From: Halobacillus litoralis
Lineage (GTDB): Bacteria; Bacillota; Bacilli; Bacillales; Halobacillaceae
Assembly (NCBI RefSeq): GCF_009856355.1
Contig: NZ_WMEW01000012.1
Location: 1-64,000 of the forward strand
Direction: 5' to 3'
Length of the DNA: 64,000 nucleotides
In this document: piece by piece, positions 25,669 through 34,508 of the stretch
Layout: each line of letters begins with the position of its first letter
Position numbering within the stretch: position 1 is the stretch's first letter
The notes under the pieces: generated by a model
The model's input: only the letters and a program-made list of their open reading frames with translations
Databases searched by the model: none
Told to the model about the DNA's origin: nothing
Position numbers and translations under genes: made by a program

Positions 25669-26496
25669 TCAGCTTTTGACCGGTGTGCCTTCCCACTGCT
25701 TCAATTTATCAAGGGATGTCTCGTAATAGCCGGTGATCACATCCAGGTAGTCAGCGCCTTTGACCGGTGTGAACGGATCCGGTCCTGCAGCGGTCATTTC
25801 CATGATGATCGGTCCTTGATAGCCGATGTAATCGAGCGTCTGAACCTGCTCTGCCAGATCGGCGTTGCCGTTTCCGACGGCCTGTCTGTTCGAATCGGCG
25901 ATGTGATAGACACCAAGCTGCCGGCCGACCGCCTTCAAAGACTCAGCTGGGGCTGCTTCTTCGATATTCATGTGGTAGGCATCGAGCAGCACTTTCAATT
26001 GGGAACTTCCAACCGCTTCAATCAAATCCAGGGCTTCTTTTCCTGTGACAATCTGGTGGTTTTCATACCGGTTCAAGACTTCAAACACGACTTCCATGTT
26101 GTGGGCTTCTGCTTTTTTCATAATTTCAGTGGAGCTTTCCACAAGAAGCCTCCAGTCCTTCTCTTCATCGCCGCTGCCGCGGACTTTACCGACGTCCCCG
26201 TGCAGGCAGATTCTGTCCGCACCGAGCTCATCGGCCCAGCTGATCAGATCCAGGAAGTATTGGACCGCTTCCTTTCTCACTTGATCTTCGGCACTGGATA
26301 TATCGACATTGTCCGGGGTGATGGATAAAATTTTAAGCCCGTACTGATCAAGAACTTTTTTTAACTCTTCCGGGTTCTGGGAGACATCCCCCTGCACTTC
26401 CACGCCGTCTACCCCTATGTCAGCAGCAAGGCGGCACTTCTTTTCAAAATCGATATCTCCAAACGTCCATAAACACAAGCCGTAATCTCGAGTCAT
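25669..26496 (-). CDS. Sugar phosphate isomerase/epimerase (TIM barrel, IolE/IolI-like)
   Basis: 275-aa protein of the xylose-isomerase-like TIM-barrel (AP endonuclease 2) superfamily. Candidate metal ligands are Glu in VVFEVLNRYE, Asp and His in LLDAYHMNIEE, His in VYHIADSNR and Glu in IIMEMTAAG, the usual E-D-H-E set of ketose 3-epimerases and IolE/IolI enzymes. It probably isomerises or dehydrates a keto-inositol or ketose made by the neighbouring dehydrogenase. The start follows GGAGG. Which reaction it performs cannot be decided from sequence. Confidence 0.88.
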   Translation of the reverse strand: MTRDYGLCLWTFGDIDFEKKCRLAADIGVDGVEVQGDVSQNPEELKKVLDQYGLKILSITPDNVDISSAEDQVRKEAVQYFLDLISWADELGADRICLHGDVGKVRGSGDEEKDWRLLVESSTEIMKKAEAHNMEVVFEVLNRYENHQIVTGKEALDLIEAVGSSQLKVLLDAYHMNIEEAAPAESLKAVGRQLGVYHIADSNRQAVGNGNADLAEQVQTLDYIGYQGPIIMEMTAAGPDPFTPVKGADYLDVITGYYETSLDKLKQWEGTPVKS

Positions 26497-26528
26497 TGTA
26501 TTCCTCCGTTCTATAGTCCCCGTCTGTT

Positions 26529-27539
26529 CTATGTAAGACGGGCGGTTGATTCGCGTTCGATCAACGACGGGGTAAGTACCAGCCGCTGTACAATTTTTTC
26601 TTCCTTCTCCTTCTTATCGAGCAGTTCTTCGACGAACAGCTCAATCGCTTTTTCCCCCATTTTCTGAGCCGGCTGACCGATCGTCGTCAGCTGCGGATCG
26701 GTGACCTGGGCAAGGATGCTGTTATCAAACCCGATGACGGATAAATCCTCCGGCACCTTGAGCCCTTTTTCCTTAGCTGCCTGCAGAACGCCGACGGCCA
26801 GAATCTCGGTTGATGCAAAAATGGCCGTAGGAGTGATTTCCTGTGACAGCAGATCAAGCGCCGCTTGTTTACTTTCGGCAAGCGAATGGGAGGCATAGCG
26901 TGTGGACGCTTCCGTCATAGGCACGTTACAGGCCTGGAGGGCTTCTTTCAAGCCATAAAACCGTTGTTTGATGGACGGTACATCCACATCCTCCATCAAG
27001 GCCGCCACCCGTTTGTGTCCAAGTTCAGCCAGGTAGGTGCCTGCATCATAACCGCCCTGGAAATCATCCACCATCACCGAATGCGCTGGAAACTTAGGGA
27101 CGTCCCTCGTCAGCAGCACAACAGGAACTTCACTTTTCTTCAGCTTGTTCAGCGCACGGCTGTTTTTCAAGCCGGTGGCTATAATCATCCCGTCGAGGTA
27201 CTTCTGCTGCAGCATCGTGATATATTCCTCTTCCTTATCCGGATCGTTGTCTGTACTGCAGATCATGACGTTGAAGCCTTTCTTCCGGCCGCTGTCCTCC
27301 ACGGCTCTCGTCACTTCCGCCATGAACGGATTGGAGATATCCGGGATGAGGACACCGATCGTCTTCATTGCTTTTTGGACAGAAAGTACGACACTCGGCT
27401 TATAATCGAGCGCCTTGATGGCGTCGTACACACGCTGTTTCGTTTTTTCATTAATGTTTCCTTTTTCATTCAACACCTTGGATACGGTGGATATCGATAC
27501 GCTGGCTTTTTCTGCTACATCATAAATGGTGACTTTCAT
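26529..27539 (-). CDS. LacI-family transcriptional regulator
   Basis: 336-aa LacI/GalR repressor. The N-terminal helix-turn-helix and hinge (TIYDVAEKASVSISTVSKVL to YKPSVV, residues 4-53) are followed by a periplasmic-binding-protein-like effector domain (GVLIPDISNPFMAEVTRAVE, SVIGFDNSILAQ). It is the second gene of the operon, so it likely autoregulates. Its probable operators are the two GGAAAG-N2-CTTTCC palindromes upstream of the dehydrogenase gene. The inducer is unknown, presumably the transported sugar or inositol. Confidence 0.93.
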   Translation of the reverse strand: MKVTIYDVAEKASVSISTVSKVLNEKGNINEKTKQRVYDAIKALDYKPSVVLSVQKAMKTIGVLIPDISNPFMAEVTRAVEDSGRKKGFNVMICSTDNDPDKEEEYITMLQQKYLDGMIIATGLKNSRALNKLKKSEVPVVLLTRDVPKFPAHSVMVDDFQGGYDAGTYLAELGHKRVAALMEDVDVPSIKQRFYGLKEALQACNVPMTEASTRYASHSLAESKQAALDLLSQEITPTAIFASTEILAVGVLQAAKEKGLKVPEDLSVIGFDNSILAQVTDPQLTTIGQPAQKMGEKAIELFVEELLDKKEKEEKIVQRLVLTPSLIERESTARLT

Positions 27540-27587
27540 TATTTGCTGCCCCTTTCTCTCTGCTGCCTGAGTCAGGACAGCCTAAGG

Positions 27588-28607
27588 TTAAACGAGTGCT
27601 GGTTTTGGAATTTGAACAGGCTGATTTGTCTGGACGGATTCAATACAGGCAAGCGCGATCTTCAGTGCCCATCTGGCATCTTCAGCTGTCGCATAGGAAG
27701 GATGCTTGTGTACGACACCGTCGACAAAGGCCCGCAGCTCTTCTACATACGCTTCAAACAATAAATGCTGGTCATAACGGCTTGTATCATAGCTGACCCC
27801 GTCCTTATTATAACGTGTCATACTGGATTCGCGGATGCCTCCAGCTGTAATCATCCCCTCAGATCCGAAAACTTCGGCTCGGACGTCATATCCATACACA
27901 GCCTGGAAGCTTGCTTCTGCTGTTGCAATGGCGCCGTTGTCAAACTTGATTGTCGCAACGGCTGTATCCAGCAGACCGCTTTCCTTAAGGTCCGGTCGGA
28001 CAAGCGCATCGGCGGCTACATAAACTTCCACCGGCTGGGCACCCGGGTTCAAGTAGCGGAGGGCGTCAAAATCGTGAATGAGCGTTTCCAGGAAAATCGT
28101 CCACTGCGGCTTCGACTCTGCTCCCTGAAGCTCCGGATCCCTCGTATTCGATTTCAAGAGCTGTGGTGTGCCGATGCGTCCTTCAGCAATCTCACGATGG
28201 GCAGCGCGGAACCCTTTTTCAAAACGACGGTTAAAACCAACTTGTAGGAACGTTTGATGCTCATCCGCCGCCTGGACGATTTCATCTGCTTCTTCCATGG
28301 TAATCGCCATCGGTTTCTCACAGAAAACCGCTTTCCCGTGCCGGATGGCAGCAAGAACATTCGCAGCATGCGTTTTTGCCGGAGACACGATAACCACGGC
28401 CTCTACTTCAGGGTCCTTGATCAATTCCATAGGATCTGTGTACACCTTCGCTGTTGTATTCAGCGTGTGGACGAGCTGTTCCGCTGCGTTGGGTACCGGA
28501 TCTGCAACCGCATACAATTGTGCGCCGGGCAAACGCTGGGCTATGGTTTCTCCGTGAAAGGCTCCCATTCTTCCTGCTCCGATCAATCCAATGTTCAATG
28601 TATTCAA
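27588..28607 (-). CDS. Gfo/Idh/MocA oxidoreductase (inositol 2-dehydrogenase-like)
   Basis: 339-aa NAD(P)-dependent dehydrogenase. The Rossmann motif GLIGAGRMGAFH (residues 8-19) and the family-defining EKPMAITMEEADEIV (Lys of EKP near 95) are clear. GFNRRFEKGF and LIHDFDALRYL carry the conserved Asp/His region of inositol dehydrogenases. It resembles IolG-type enzymes that oxidise myo-inositol or scyllo-inositol; the substrate is inferred. The start is TTG with AGGAGG eight bases upstream. It is first in the operon, after a SigA promoter overlapped by a palindromic operator. Confidence 0.9.
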   Translation of the reverse strand: MNTLNIGLIGAGRMGAFHGETIAQRLPGAQLYAVADPVPNAAEQLVHTLNTTAKVYTDPMELIKDPEVEAVVIVSPAKTHAANVLAAIRHGKAVFCEKPMAITMEEADEIVQAADEHQTFLQVGFNRRFEKGFRAAHREIAEGRIGTPQLLKSNTRDPELQGAESKPQWTIFLETLIHDFDALRYLNPGAQPVEVYVAADALVRPDLKESGLLDTAVATIKFDNGAIATAEASFQAVYGYDVRAEVFGSEGMITAGGIRESSMTRYNKDGVSYDTSRYDQHLLFEAYVEELRAFVDGVVHKHPSYATAEDARWALKIALACIESVQTNQPVQIPKPALV

Positions 28608-28636
28608 AACAAACGCCTCCTAGATAAATGAAATTT

Positions 28637-28652
28637 AGGAAAGAACTTTCCT
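28637..28652 (-). promoter_or_regulatory. Proximal palindromic operator of the inositol-like operon
   Basis: AGGAAAGAACTTTCCT is a perfect 7-bp inverted repeat around AA. It lies just downstream of the predicted -10 box, at the likely transcription start. It is repeated at 28794-28807. It is the probable binding site of the LacI-family regulator encoded in the operon. Confidence 0.78.
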
Positions 28653-28660
28653 TAACTCGG

Positions 28661-28689
28661 ATTGTAAACCTTTTCATAAAGCTAGTCAA
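28661..28689 (-). promoter_or_regulatory. SigA promoter of the inositol-like operon
   Basis: Minus-strand TTGACT (28684-28689) and TACAAT (28661-28666), spacer 17 bp. Within it, TGAAAAGGTTTACA is one base from the cre core, so CcpA control is possible. Confidence 0.82.
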
Positions 28690-28793
28690 ACAGAATTTTT
28701 AATTATTTGAAAACTGCAAGGGTTATCATATAGTATCGAAAACCGCTTAGATTAAGGGGTACAGAGTGAAAATAAAGAGCTGGTGACTGACAA

Positions 28794-28807
28794 GGAAAGT
28801 TCTTTCC
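28794..28807 (-). promoter_or_regulatory. Distal palindromic operator of the inositol-like operon
   Basis: GGAAAGTTCTTTCC has the same arms as the proximal site with TT instead of AA in the centre. The centres are 156 bp apart, about 15 helical turns, which would allow repression by looping. It lies upstream of the promoter. Confidence 0.7.
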
Positions 28808-28977
28808 CAATTTTATATTGATATTTCCGAAGACAGCGATCTCCACCCGTCTACATAAAACGACAAACCTTCATCATCGCAGCAGGGGATGGTCGTTTCT
28901 TTGTAAAAATCGTTAAGAATGCAGGAATTCCCTTCTTTCGTTGCGTATAACTGGTAGAGTAGAGAGGAGTGAAAACC

Positions 28978-29682
28978 ATGTCTTTATTTTCAATGATATT
29001 ACTGATTCATATCGCTGCCGGGTTTACCGCCCTGACGGTATTCTGGATACCTCTTGTGACGAAAAAGGGCGGCCGTGTCCATCGGAAAGTCGGCTGGGTT
29101 TACGTCTGGGCGATGTATACTGTTGCGGCCAGCGCCTTATTTATGGGACTATACCGGCTTTTTATGGAGCCGCAGCGCTCCTCAATGGAACAGGCCTTTT
29201 CCTTTTTCTTATTATTCATCGCTGTATTAAGTGCAGCCACGGCCTGGATGGGGATTCGTGTCCTGCGTTTGAAGCGCCGGACGAAAGCTCACCGCAGTCC
29301 TTATGATTTAGGGGCATCCGGTCTGCTCGTCATCATGTCTCTCATCACAATGGCAGTCGGCTGGATATACGATATTGCGCTGTTGAAGTTTTTCCCGATT
29401 TTAGGTTTGTTCCTCGGCAGTGGGCAGCTGTCCTATTGGCTCACGCCGCCCAAAACAAAAATGCACTGGTATTTTGAGCACTACGGAAACCTGATCGGCT
29501 GCTCCATTGCCACCATCACGGCTTTTGTCGTCTTCGGAGCTCCGAGACTGCTGAACATTTCAAGTGTGAGCATCTGGCTCTGGTTTCTGCCTGCCGCTGT
29601 CCTGACGCCACTGATCTACAGCTTCAATGCCTACTACAGGAAGAAGTTCAACATTTCAAAATCCGGAAAAACCGCCTCCTGA
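28978..29682 (+). CDS. DUF2306-type membrane protein
   Basis: 234-aa integral membrane protein with about seven hydrophobic helices. The pattern HIAAGFTALTVFWIPLVTKKGG, then HRKVGWVYVWAM, is characteristic of DUF2306-like proteins of unknown function, with His residues in helices that may bind haem. The start is ATG 28978 after AGAGGAG; a GTG nine bases earlier overlaps that site. It is monocistronic and lies beside the DnaA-box cluster. Confidence 0.78.
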   Translation: MSLFSMILLIHIAAGFTALTVFWIPLVTKKGGRVHRKVGWVYVWAMYTVAASALFMGLYRLFMEPQRSSMEQAFSFFLLFIAVLSAATAWMGIRVLRLKRRTKAHRSPYDLGASGLLVIMSLITMAVGWIYDIALLKFFPILGLFLGSGQLSYWLTPPKTKMHWYFEHYGNLIGCSIATITAFVVFGAPRLLNISSVSIWLWFLPAAVLTPLIYSFNAYYRKKFNISKSGKTAS

Positions 29683-29771
29683 AAATGGAGTCACGAAAGG
29701 CGTTAGCATTAGACATTATTTTCGCAGGAGCGATCGAAAACTCAAGCGGGAAGGTTTGAGTTTCATACACA

Positions 29772-29995
29772 TGTGGAAAACAAGCACTAACGAAAGTAGT
29801 TACCCACAACTGTCCACAGACTTATGCACAAACCTTGTTAATTTTCTGATATTCACAGGGTTTACTTAGATATAAACAGGTTATACACAGATTTTATCCA
29901 CATATTCACATTCCCTTCGGCTATATGGTATCGGAATATACGTTCCCTACCATATATGACAGTTATCCAGAACTCTATGCACAGGCTGTGGATAA
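29772..29995. other. DnaA-box cluster (candidate DnaA-binding or titration locus)
   Basis: Within 224 gene-free bp there are four exact TTATNCACA sites: TTATGCACA (29822), TTATACACA (29881), TTATCCACA (29894) and TGTGGATAA (29987, minus strand). At least six sites with one mismatch accompany them: TGTGGAAAA (29772), TTACCCACA (29800), ATATTCACA (29849 and 29902), TTATCCAGA (29963) and CTATGCACA (29975). A 35-bp inverted repeat sits in the middle. It could be a DnaA-box cluster acting like datA, or part of an origin region; dnaA itself is not in the window. Confidence 0.8.
29922..29956. repeat. Inverted repeat within the DnaA-box cluster
   Basis: TATATGGTA (29922-29930) and TACCATATA (29948-29956) form perfect 9-bp arms, with inner arms GGAA / TTCC around TATACG. 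There is no T run, so it is not a terminator. It may bind a dimeric protein or extrude as a cruciform. Confidence 0.7.
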
Positions 29996-30038
29996 ATAGT
30001 TGTTGAATGAGACAGAAGAATGTCGATTTCTGACCATC

Positions 30039-30074
30039 AAAAAAGAGTACCTTCGCCGGAAGGTACTCTTTTTT
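30039..30074 (-). terminator. Terminator of htrA
   Basis: Perfect 16-bp arms AAAAAAGAGTACCTTC / GAAGGTACTCTTTTTT with a GCCG loop, six bases beyond the htrA stop codon. Symmetric, so active from either side; it insulates the DnaA-box cluster. Confidence 0.95.
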
Positions 30075-30079
30075 ATGAT

Positions 30080-31306
30080 TTATTCCTGTGAACCGAGAGT
30101 GATCGTCGTTGTCTGCTGCTCTCCATCGCGGTAGTAGGTGATGTCCATCTCTTCTCCAGGGTCTTTCTCATTGTATAAATACTTTCTGAGATCAATGATA
30201 TCTTCAACAGGTTCACCATCAAGGGCTGTGATCACGTCCAGTGGTTCAAGACCGGCTTTCGCCGCTGGTGACATCTGACGGATGCTGCGGATATAAAGGC
30301 CGCCCTCCACATCCTCAGGAAGGTTCAATGTGTTGTTCCATTCGGATGTAGGCACTTCATCCAGTCCGTAGGCTTCAATACCGATATATGGACGGTCGAC
30401 CTGTCCCTTCTGCTCGAGCTCATCGATGATCGGTTTGGCTGAATCGATCGGAATAGCAAAACCGATGCCTTCCACAGATGACTGGGCGATTTTCATCGAG
30501 TTGATTCCGATCAATTGGCCTTCGATGTTAATCAGCGCACCGCCGCTGTTTCCAGGGTTGATGGCTGCATCGGTCTGGATCACTTCCGCCTGCCAGTCTT
30601 CCAGTCCATCTCCATTGAAATCCTGCGGGATCGCACGCTCTTTCCCGCTGATGATCCCCTGTGTGACGGAACCGGCAAAGCTTAAGCCGAGCGGGTTGCC
30701 GATGGCAATGGCCGGTTCGCCGACTTTTAGATTTTCAGAACTGCCAAGCTCAGCGACCTGCTCCACCTGATCCCCCGGCATTTCCAAAACAGCAAGATCT
30801 GTGAATACATCGCCGCCGATCAATTCGGCTTTAATCCTTGTCTCATCAGCAAGAACGACTTCAATTTCACTGGCACCTTCAATAACGTGATTGTTCGTAA
30901 CCACATAAGCGGTACCGTCTTCCTTTTTATAAATGACGCCGGAACCGACGCCTGCCTGCTGCGAGGAATCCTCAGCACCCTCCTGCCAGAAATTCTCCCT
31001 CGTCTGGAGATTGACGACACCGACAACGGTCGGTGTGACCTGCTCGACGACATCTGTAATCTGTGTCGTTACATCGACTGAGACACTCTTCGTATCGCCG
31101 GTCAGTCCCTGATTGTCATCCACGAGGCCGCTTTCATCCTCTGGAATCGTCATATCGTATGGAAGCAGCTCGGTCTGGACGAGTGCGGGGAGAGCAAGCA
31201 GGACGAGCACAGCGCCTAATATCCCTCCGACGATGGTCGGCATGACCCAGCGCCTGCGGGATCTTTTCTGCTGTGTATGGGGTGAATGGTCATCGTAATA
31301 ACCCAC
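30080..31306 (-). CDS. htrA: HtrA/DegP-type membrane-anchored serine protease
   Basis: 408-aa quality-control protease facing the cell exterior. A short cytoplasmic tail and one membrane helix (about residues 21-43) precede a trypsin-like domain with catalytic His140 (TNNHVIEG), Asp170 and Ser254 (GNSGGAL), then a C-terminal PDZ domain (about 300-400). In B. subtilis the matching gene at the end of the wal operon is yyxA/htrC. The GTG start follows AAGGTGA. An 79-bp gap from walJ, with TTGATT as a possible -35, suggests its own promoter as well as read-through. Confidence 0.95.
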   Translation of the reverse strand: MGYYDDHSPHTQQKRSRRRWVMPTIVGGILGAVLVLLALPALVQTELLPYDMTIPEDESGLVDDNQGLTGDTKSVSVDVTTQITDVVEQVTPTVVGVVNLQTRENFWQEGAEDSSQQAGVGSGVIYKKEDGTAYVVTNNHVIEGASEIEVVLADETRIKAELIGGDVFTDLAVLEMPGDQVEQVAELGSSENLKVGEPAIAIGNPLGLSFAGSVTQGIISGKERAIPQDFNGDGLEDWQAEVIQTDAAINPGNSGGALINIEGQLIGINSMKIAQSSVEGIGFAIPIDSAKPIIDELEQKGQVDRPYIGIEAYGLDEVPTSEWNNTLNLPEDVEGGLYIRSIRQMSPAAKAGLEPLDVITALDGEPVEDIIDLRKYLYNEKDPGEEMDITYYRDGEQQTTTITLGSQE

Positions 31307-31385
31307 TCCGCTTCACCTTACCTTTCTTTCGCTCCTATGAACTTCAATAGGTATTGTTCCCTTATTTTTAACTAAATCAAACCTT

Positions 31386-32180
31386 TTAAACCTCAAAAAT
31401 CGGTGTAGCTTCAGCAGGGTCTGTGTCATGCAGAGCCACCTTCGTCCCAAGCTCGAAGCCTCGTTCCTCAAGGATGTTGGAGACTGACATCCGGGCCAGG
31501 TCCTTCATATTGTTATCCAGACTCAGGTGGGCCAGGTAGATCCGTTTCGTCTGATCGGTAATGATATCGGTAAGCGCAAGCGCTGCATCTTCATTGGAAA
31601 CGTGCCCGGAATCGCCGAGGATCCGCCGTTTCACATTCCAAGGATAACGTCCCATCCGAAGCATGCTGACATCATGATTGGATTCAAACACATAGGCGTC
31701 GGCACCTTCCACTGTCTTTTTGATGCGCTCCGACACGTAGCCAAGGTCGGTGACCAGCGCCACTTTTTTCCCGTCCTGATGGAACGTATAAAACATCGGG
31801 TCCGCCGCATCGTGGGATACCGCGAAGCTTTCCACATCGATGCCCCCGAATGTCTGCACTTCCTCCATTCCGAAAAGGAACTTCTGGTCCAGTGACAGCT
31901 TGCCGATCTGCCCTTCCATCGCCTGCCACGTCTTCTCGTTGGCATAAACAGGCAGGTTGTAGCGGCGCGCCATGATGCCGAGCCCCTTAATATGATCGCT
32001 GTGCTCGTGCGTGACGAGGATCCGCGACAGCGATGCGGGGTCGATGTCCACCTGCTCCATCAACCCTTCCATTTTTTTGCCGCTCAAGCCGGCGTCCACC
32101 AAAATCCGTTCGTCCCCTGATTCAATAAAAAACGCGTTCCCCGTACTGCCTGAAGCCAGTACACTAAAGCGTAAGGTCAT
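31386..32180 (-). CDS. walJ: WalJ metallo-beta-lactamase-fold protein
   Basis: 264-aa MBL-fold hydrolase, the same length as B. subtilis YycJ/WalJ. The metal motif is THEHSDH (residues about 57-63), with further ligands in AVSHDAAD and the C-terminal LAHLSLDNN. WalJ is thought to be a DNA exonuclease-like enzyme linked to coordination of cell division and DNA replication; its link to WalRK signalling is not fully clear. The ATG at 32180 fits the family start [12 protein letters not shown]. It follows walI by 17 bp. Confidence 0.95.
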   Translation of the reverse strand: MTLRFSVLASGSTGNAFFIESGDERILVDAGLSGKKMEGLMEQVDIDPASLSRILVTHEHSDHIKGLGIMARRYNLPVYANEKTWQAMEGQIGKLSLDQKFLFGMEEVQTFGGIDVESFAVSHDAADPMFYTFHQDGKKVALVTDLGYVSERIKKTVEGADAYVFESNHDVSMLRMGRYPWNVKRRILGDSGHVSNEDAALALTDIITDQTKRIYLAHLSLDNNMKDLARMSVSNILEERGFELGTKVALHDTDPAEATPIFEV

Positions 32181-32197
32181 GATGTAAGACACTCCAT

Positions 32198-33109
32198 TTA
32201 ATTGTTTTCACTTTCTTCGTTCTCCTCTGTCGTACTCTCTAATGGATTTTCCTGAAGATCGTACGTTTGTAACTCTTCTTCAATAAAATTCCCTTCCTCG
32301 ACGTCAATCACGCCTCCCGTCAAGGCATAGACAAAGTGGCTCCGCTCTCCATTAACGGTCACTTTCCAGGCAGGCGCAAAAACCTGCTCACCTTTTTCCT
32401 CACTCGGCTCGACGAAAATCTCGGTGTAATAACCGATACTCATCGACGTCACCTCGTCCCCGTCCTGGAGCATCCCCTGCCTGTGAAGGGTCCTCACAGC
32501 ATTCAAAGGAGCGATGACCGCCCCATCCTGTTCAGAATCGATGGTCATTTCTCCTTCGTTGAAAGCAAGCATCGTCGCTACATAGCCGGTAATCTCCCCG
32601 TCTTCAATCGTGACGAGCAGCGACCCGCTGTTGTTAAAGTAAATCGTACGATCATTGGCTTTCTGGAAAAAGAGCGCCACTCCGTTTTCTTCATTCCAGC
32701 CCCAGAATGAATATTGGGAATAAAACGGTACAAGGCTGCGGACTTTATCAATTACGTTGTCTTCTGTAACGGGAACCGGGTCATCCAGTTCCACTTTCAG
32801 TACGCGGTTCTCATTCAATACCTCAACCGTCTGCTCCTCCTCGTCCATATCTTCAATTTGGCCGAGAATTTCCTCAGAGAATGTACTGCCGGAGGATTTA
32901 ATCGTCGAAACTTCCCCCGGCTCCTGAGGGTTGGCGCCGTCGGCGATCGTAATTCCGTCTTCGGCTAATTCAGTTTCAATATTCTCTTCAGCTGTTGAAA
33001 TCTGGCCCAGAACATCCTGCGACTGTTTTTCAATAAATTGCTGCAAGAGGAAAAGGTCGAGAATCAAAAAGCTGAGGATGAACAATAATTTAATCTGGCC
33101 CCACTGCAT
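32198..33109 (-). CDS. walI: Two-component regulatory protein WalI
   Basis: 303-aa protein with one N-terminal membrane helix ([20 protein letters not shown]) and a large extracytoplasmic domain of YycH/YycI fold. With WalH it forms a membrane complex that restrains the kinase WalK in B. subtilis. The primary sequence is acidic, with an Asp/Glu-rich C-terminal tail. Its position between walH and walJ is canonical; the gap to walH is 19 bp. Confidence 0.94.
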   Translation of the reverse strand: MQWGQIKLLFILSFLILDLFLLQQFIEKQSQDVLGQISTAEENIETELAEDGITIADGANPQEPGEVSTIKSSGSTFSEEILGQIEDMDEEEQTVEVLNENRVLKVELDDPVPVTEDNVIDKVRSLVPFYSQYSFWGWNEENGVALFFQKANDRTIYFNNSGSLLVTIEDGEITGYVATMLAFNEGEMTIDSEQDGAVIAPLNAVRTLHRQGMLQDGDEVTSMSIGYYTEIFVEPSEEKGEQVFAPAWKVTVNGERSHFVYALTGGVIDVEEGNFIEEELQTYDLQENPLESTTEENEESENN

Positions 33110-33128
33110 TCGTTATCCCGCCTTCCTC

Positions 33129-34508
33129 TTAAGGTGCTGCGTTGCCATTAGGCATCGGCTCTTCCTTGAATAATGGTGCCCAGTTTTCGGATTCCGTCTC
33201 GATATACCACTCCGGAATCAAATTATAGGCCAAATTGTTCGTCTGTTCTTCCAACGTGTAGCGGATGCCGATATTCTTGATGCTGTTGAAATCATACGTA
33301 TTGGAATTTTGAATTTGATTGATCACTTCATCGACGGACTGCAGTTCAGCCATCGAATCTGTTTCATACGGCGTCCGGACGAACTTGATCAGCGGACGGT
33401 CGTAGCTTTGAATATCGCTGTCCTCATACGTCAGGGAGATCTGCGCGAAACCTTCCGTTTCCTCATTTTCCATGACAGGGAATTCATTGAAATACATACG
33501 GTATTTCAGTTCATCCAGCCCGGTGGATAACGATTCGATCCGGAATTCGTTCGTCCACCCGAGATGACTGTTGATGTCCTGAACACTTCTGGTCAGCAGA
33601 TCATACTCCGTCATCCCCGATTCATTAATACTCTTCGTCGTTAAAAATAGAAACTCCATCAGCCGGTCATCCTTCTTCTGATCCAGCCTCCGGTCGTTCG
33701 TTTTCGTCCGTTTGATCCCTTCCCCCGCCTCATAGAAGATGGTACTGGAGGGCGACGGGAACAAATCATTCTGCAGCGGTGTGACCGGCACGGCCGTCGT
33801 CTGCAGAACGACCTGAGGGACAAAGATGTCATCTGTCGGCAGATAAATATGGTTGGCGCCGACATTTGACACGTCAGTAGACGGCATTTCATCAGCAAGG
33901 CGGACAATTTCCGTCAGGTCATTCCGTTCTTCAAATTCCTTGATCACTCTGTCCCCCGCACTCGCATTGACACTGGCCTTCAGCGTCACTTCATCGCCCT
34001 GGCTGCTTGTCTGAATGAACCACAGCTCATAGGTGGACGTTGAGCGTTCATCGTTCTGGATGAGGAAGACCCGTTCAAAGTTCTTATTGAAGTTATCAAG
34101 AATGACGTTGTTGTTTACTGTAAACAAGTCCTTGATCACTTTTAACGGAAGCGACGTCGGAAAAATGACCTCGACGCCTTTATCGATGTTACTTAAATCA
34201 ACCTCACCAGGGGTCGTATCAAAGTTGGACAGCGCCCACTTCTTGAATTGATCATTAAAGTTCGCTTTCCCATTCGGTTCAGGGAAGGTGAAATGATCAG
34301 AGTTTTCGTGATAGACAACCATTTCAGGAATCAATAAGTCGGAAAGCTCCTCTTCTGTACCGACTCCCGTAAGTTTGTTGTCTGCCGTGCTTCCGCCCTC
34401 TTCCAATGTTTCCGAAGCGGGCTGGTAACTCCAAAGGGCTACGGTCAATACAAGACTGAAGGCAATCAGAATAACGAGAATGATCGATTTCAACGTTTCT
34501 CTATTCAT
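33129..34508 (-). CDS. walH: Two-component regulatory protein WalH
   Basis: 459-aa WalK-modulating protein: an N-terminal anchor (LKSIILVILIAFSLVLTVAL) and an external domain of YycH type. The ATG overlaps the walK stop codon (ATGA), so the two are translationally coupled; GAGGG precedes it. With WalI it inhibits WalK autophosphorylation in B. subtilis, while in staphylococci the effect is reported to be activating. No unusual feature was seen. Confidence 0.94.
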   Translation of the reverse strand: MNRETLKSIILVILIAFSLVLTVALWSYQPASETLEEGGSTADNKLTGVGTEEELSDLLIPEMVVYHENSDHFTFPEPNGKANFNDQFKKWALSNFDTTPGEVDLSNIDKGVEVIFPTSLPLKVIKDLFTVNNNVILDNFNKNFERVFLIQNDERSTSTYELWFIQTSSQGDEVTLKASVNASAGDRVIKEFEERNDLTEIVRLADEMPSTDVSNVGANHIYLPTDDIFVPQVVLQTTAVPVTPLQNDLFPSPSSTIFYEAGEGIKRTKTNDRRLDQKKDDRLMEFLFLTTKSINESGMTEYDLLTRSVQDINSHLGWTNEFRIESLSTGLDELKYRMYFNEFPVMENEETEGFAQISLTYEDSDIQSYDRPLIKFVRTPYETDSMAELQSVDEVINQIQNSNTYDFNSIKNIGIRYTLEEQTNNLAYNLIPEWYIETESENWAPLFKEEPMPNGNAAP

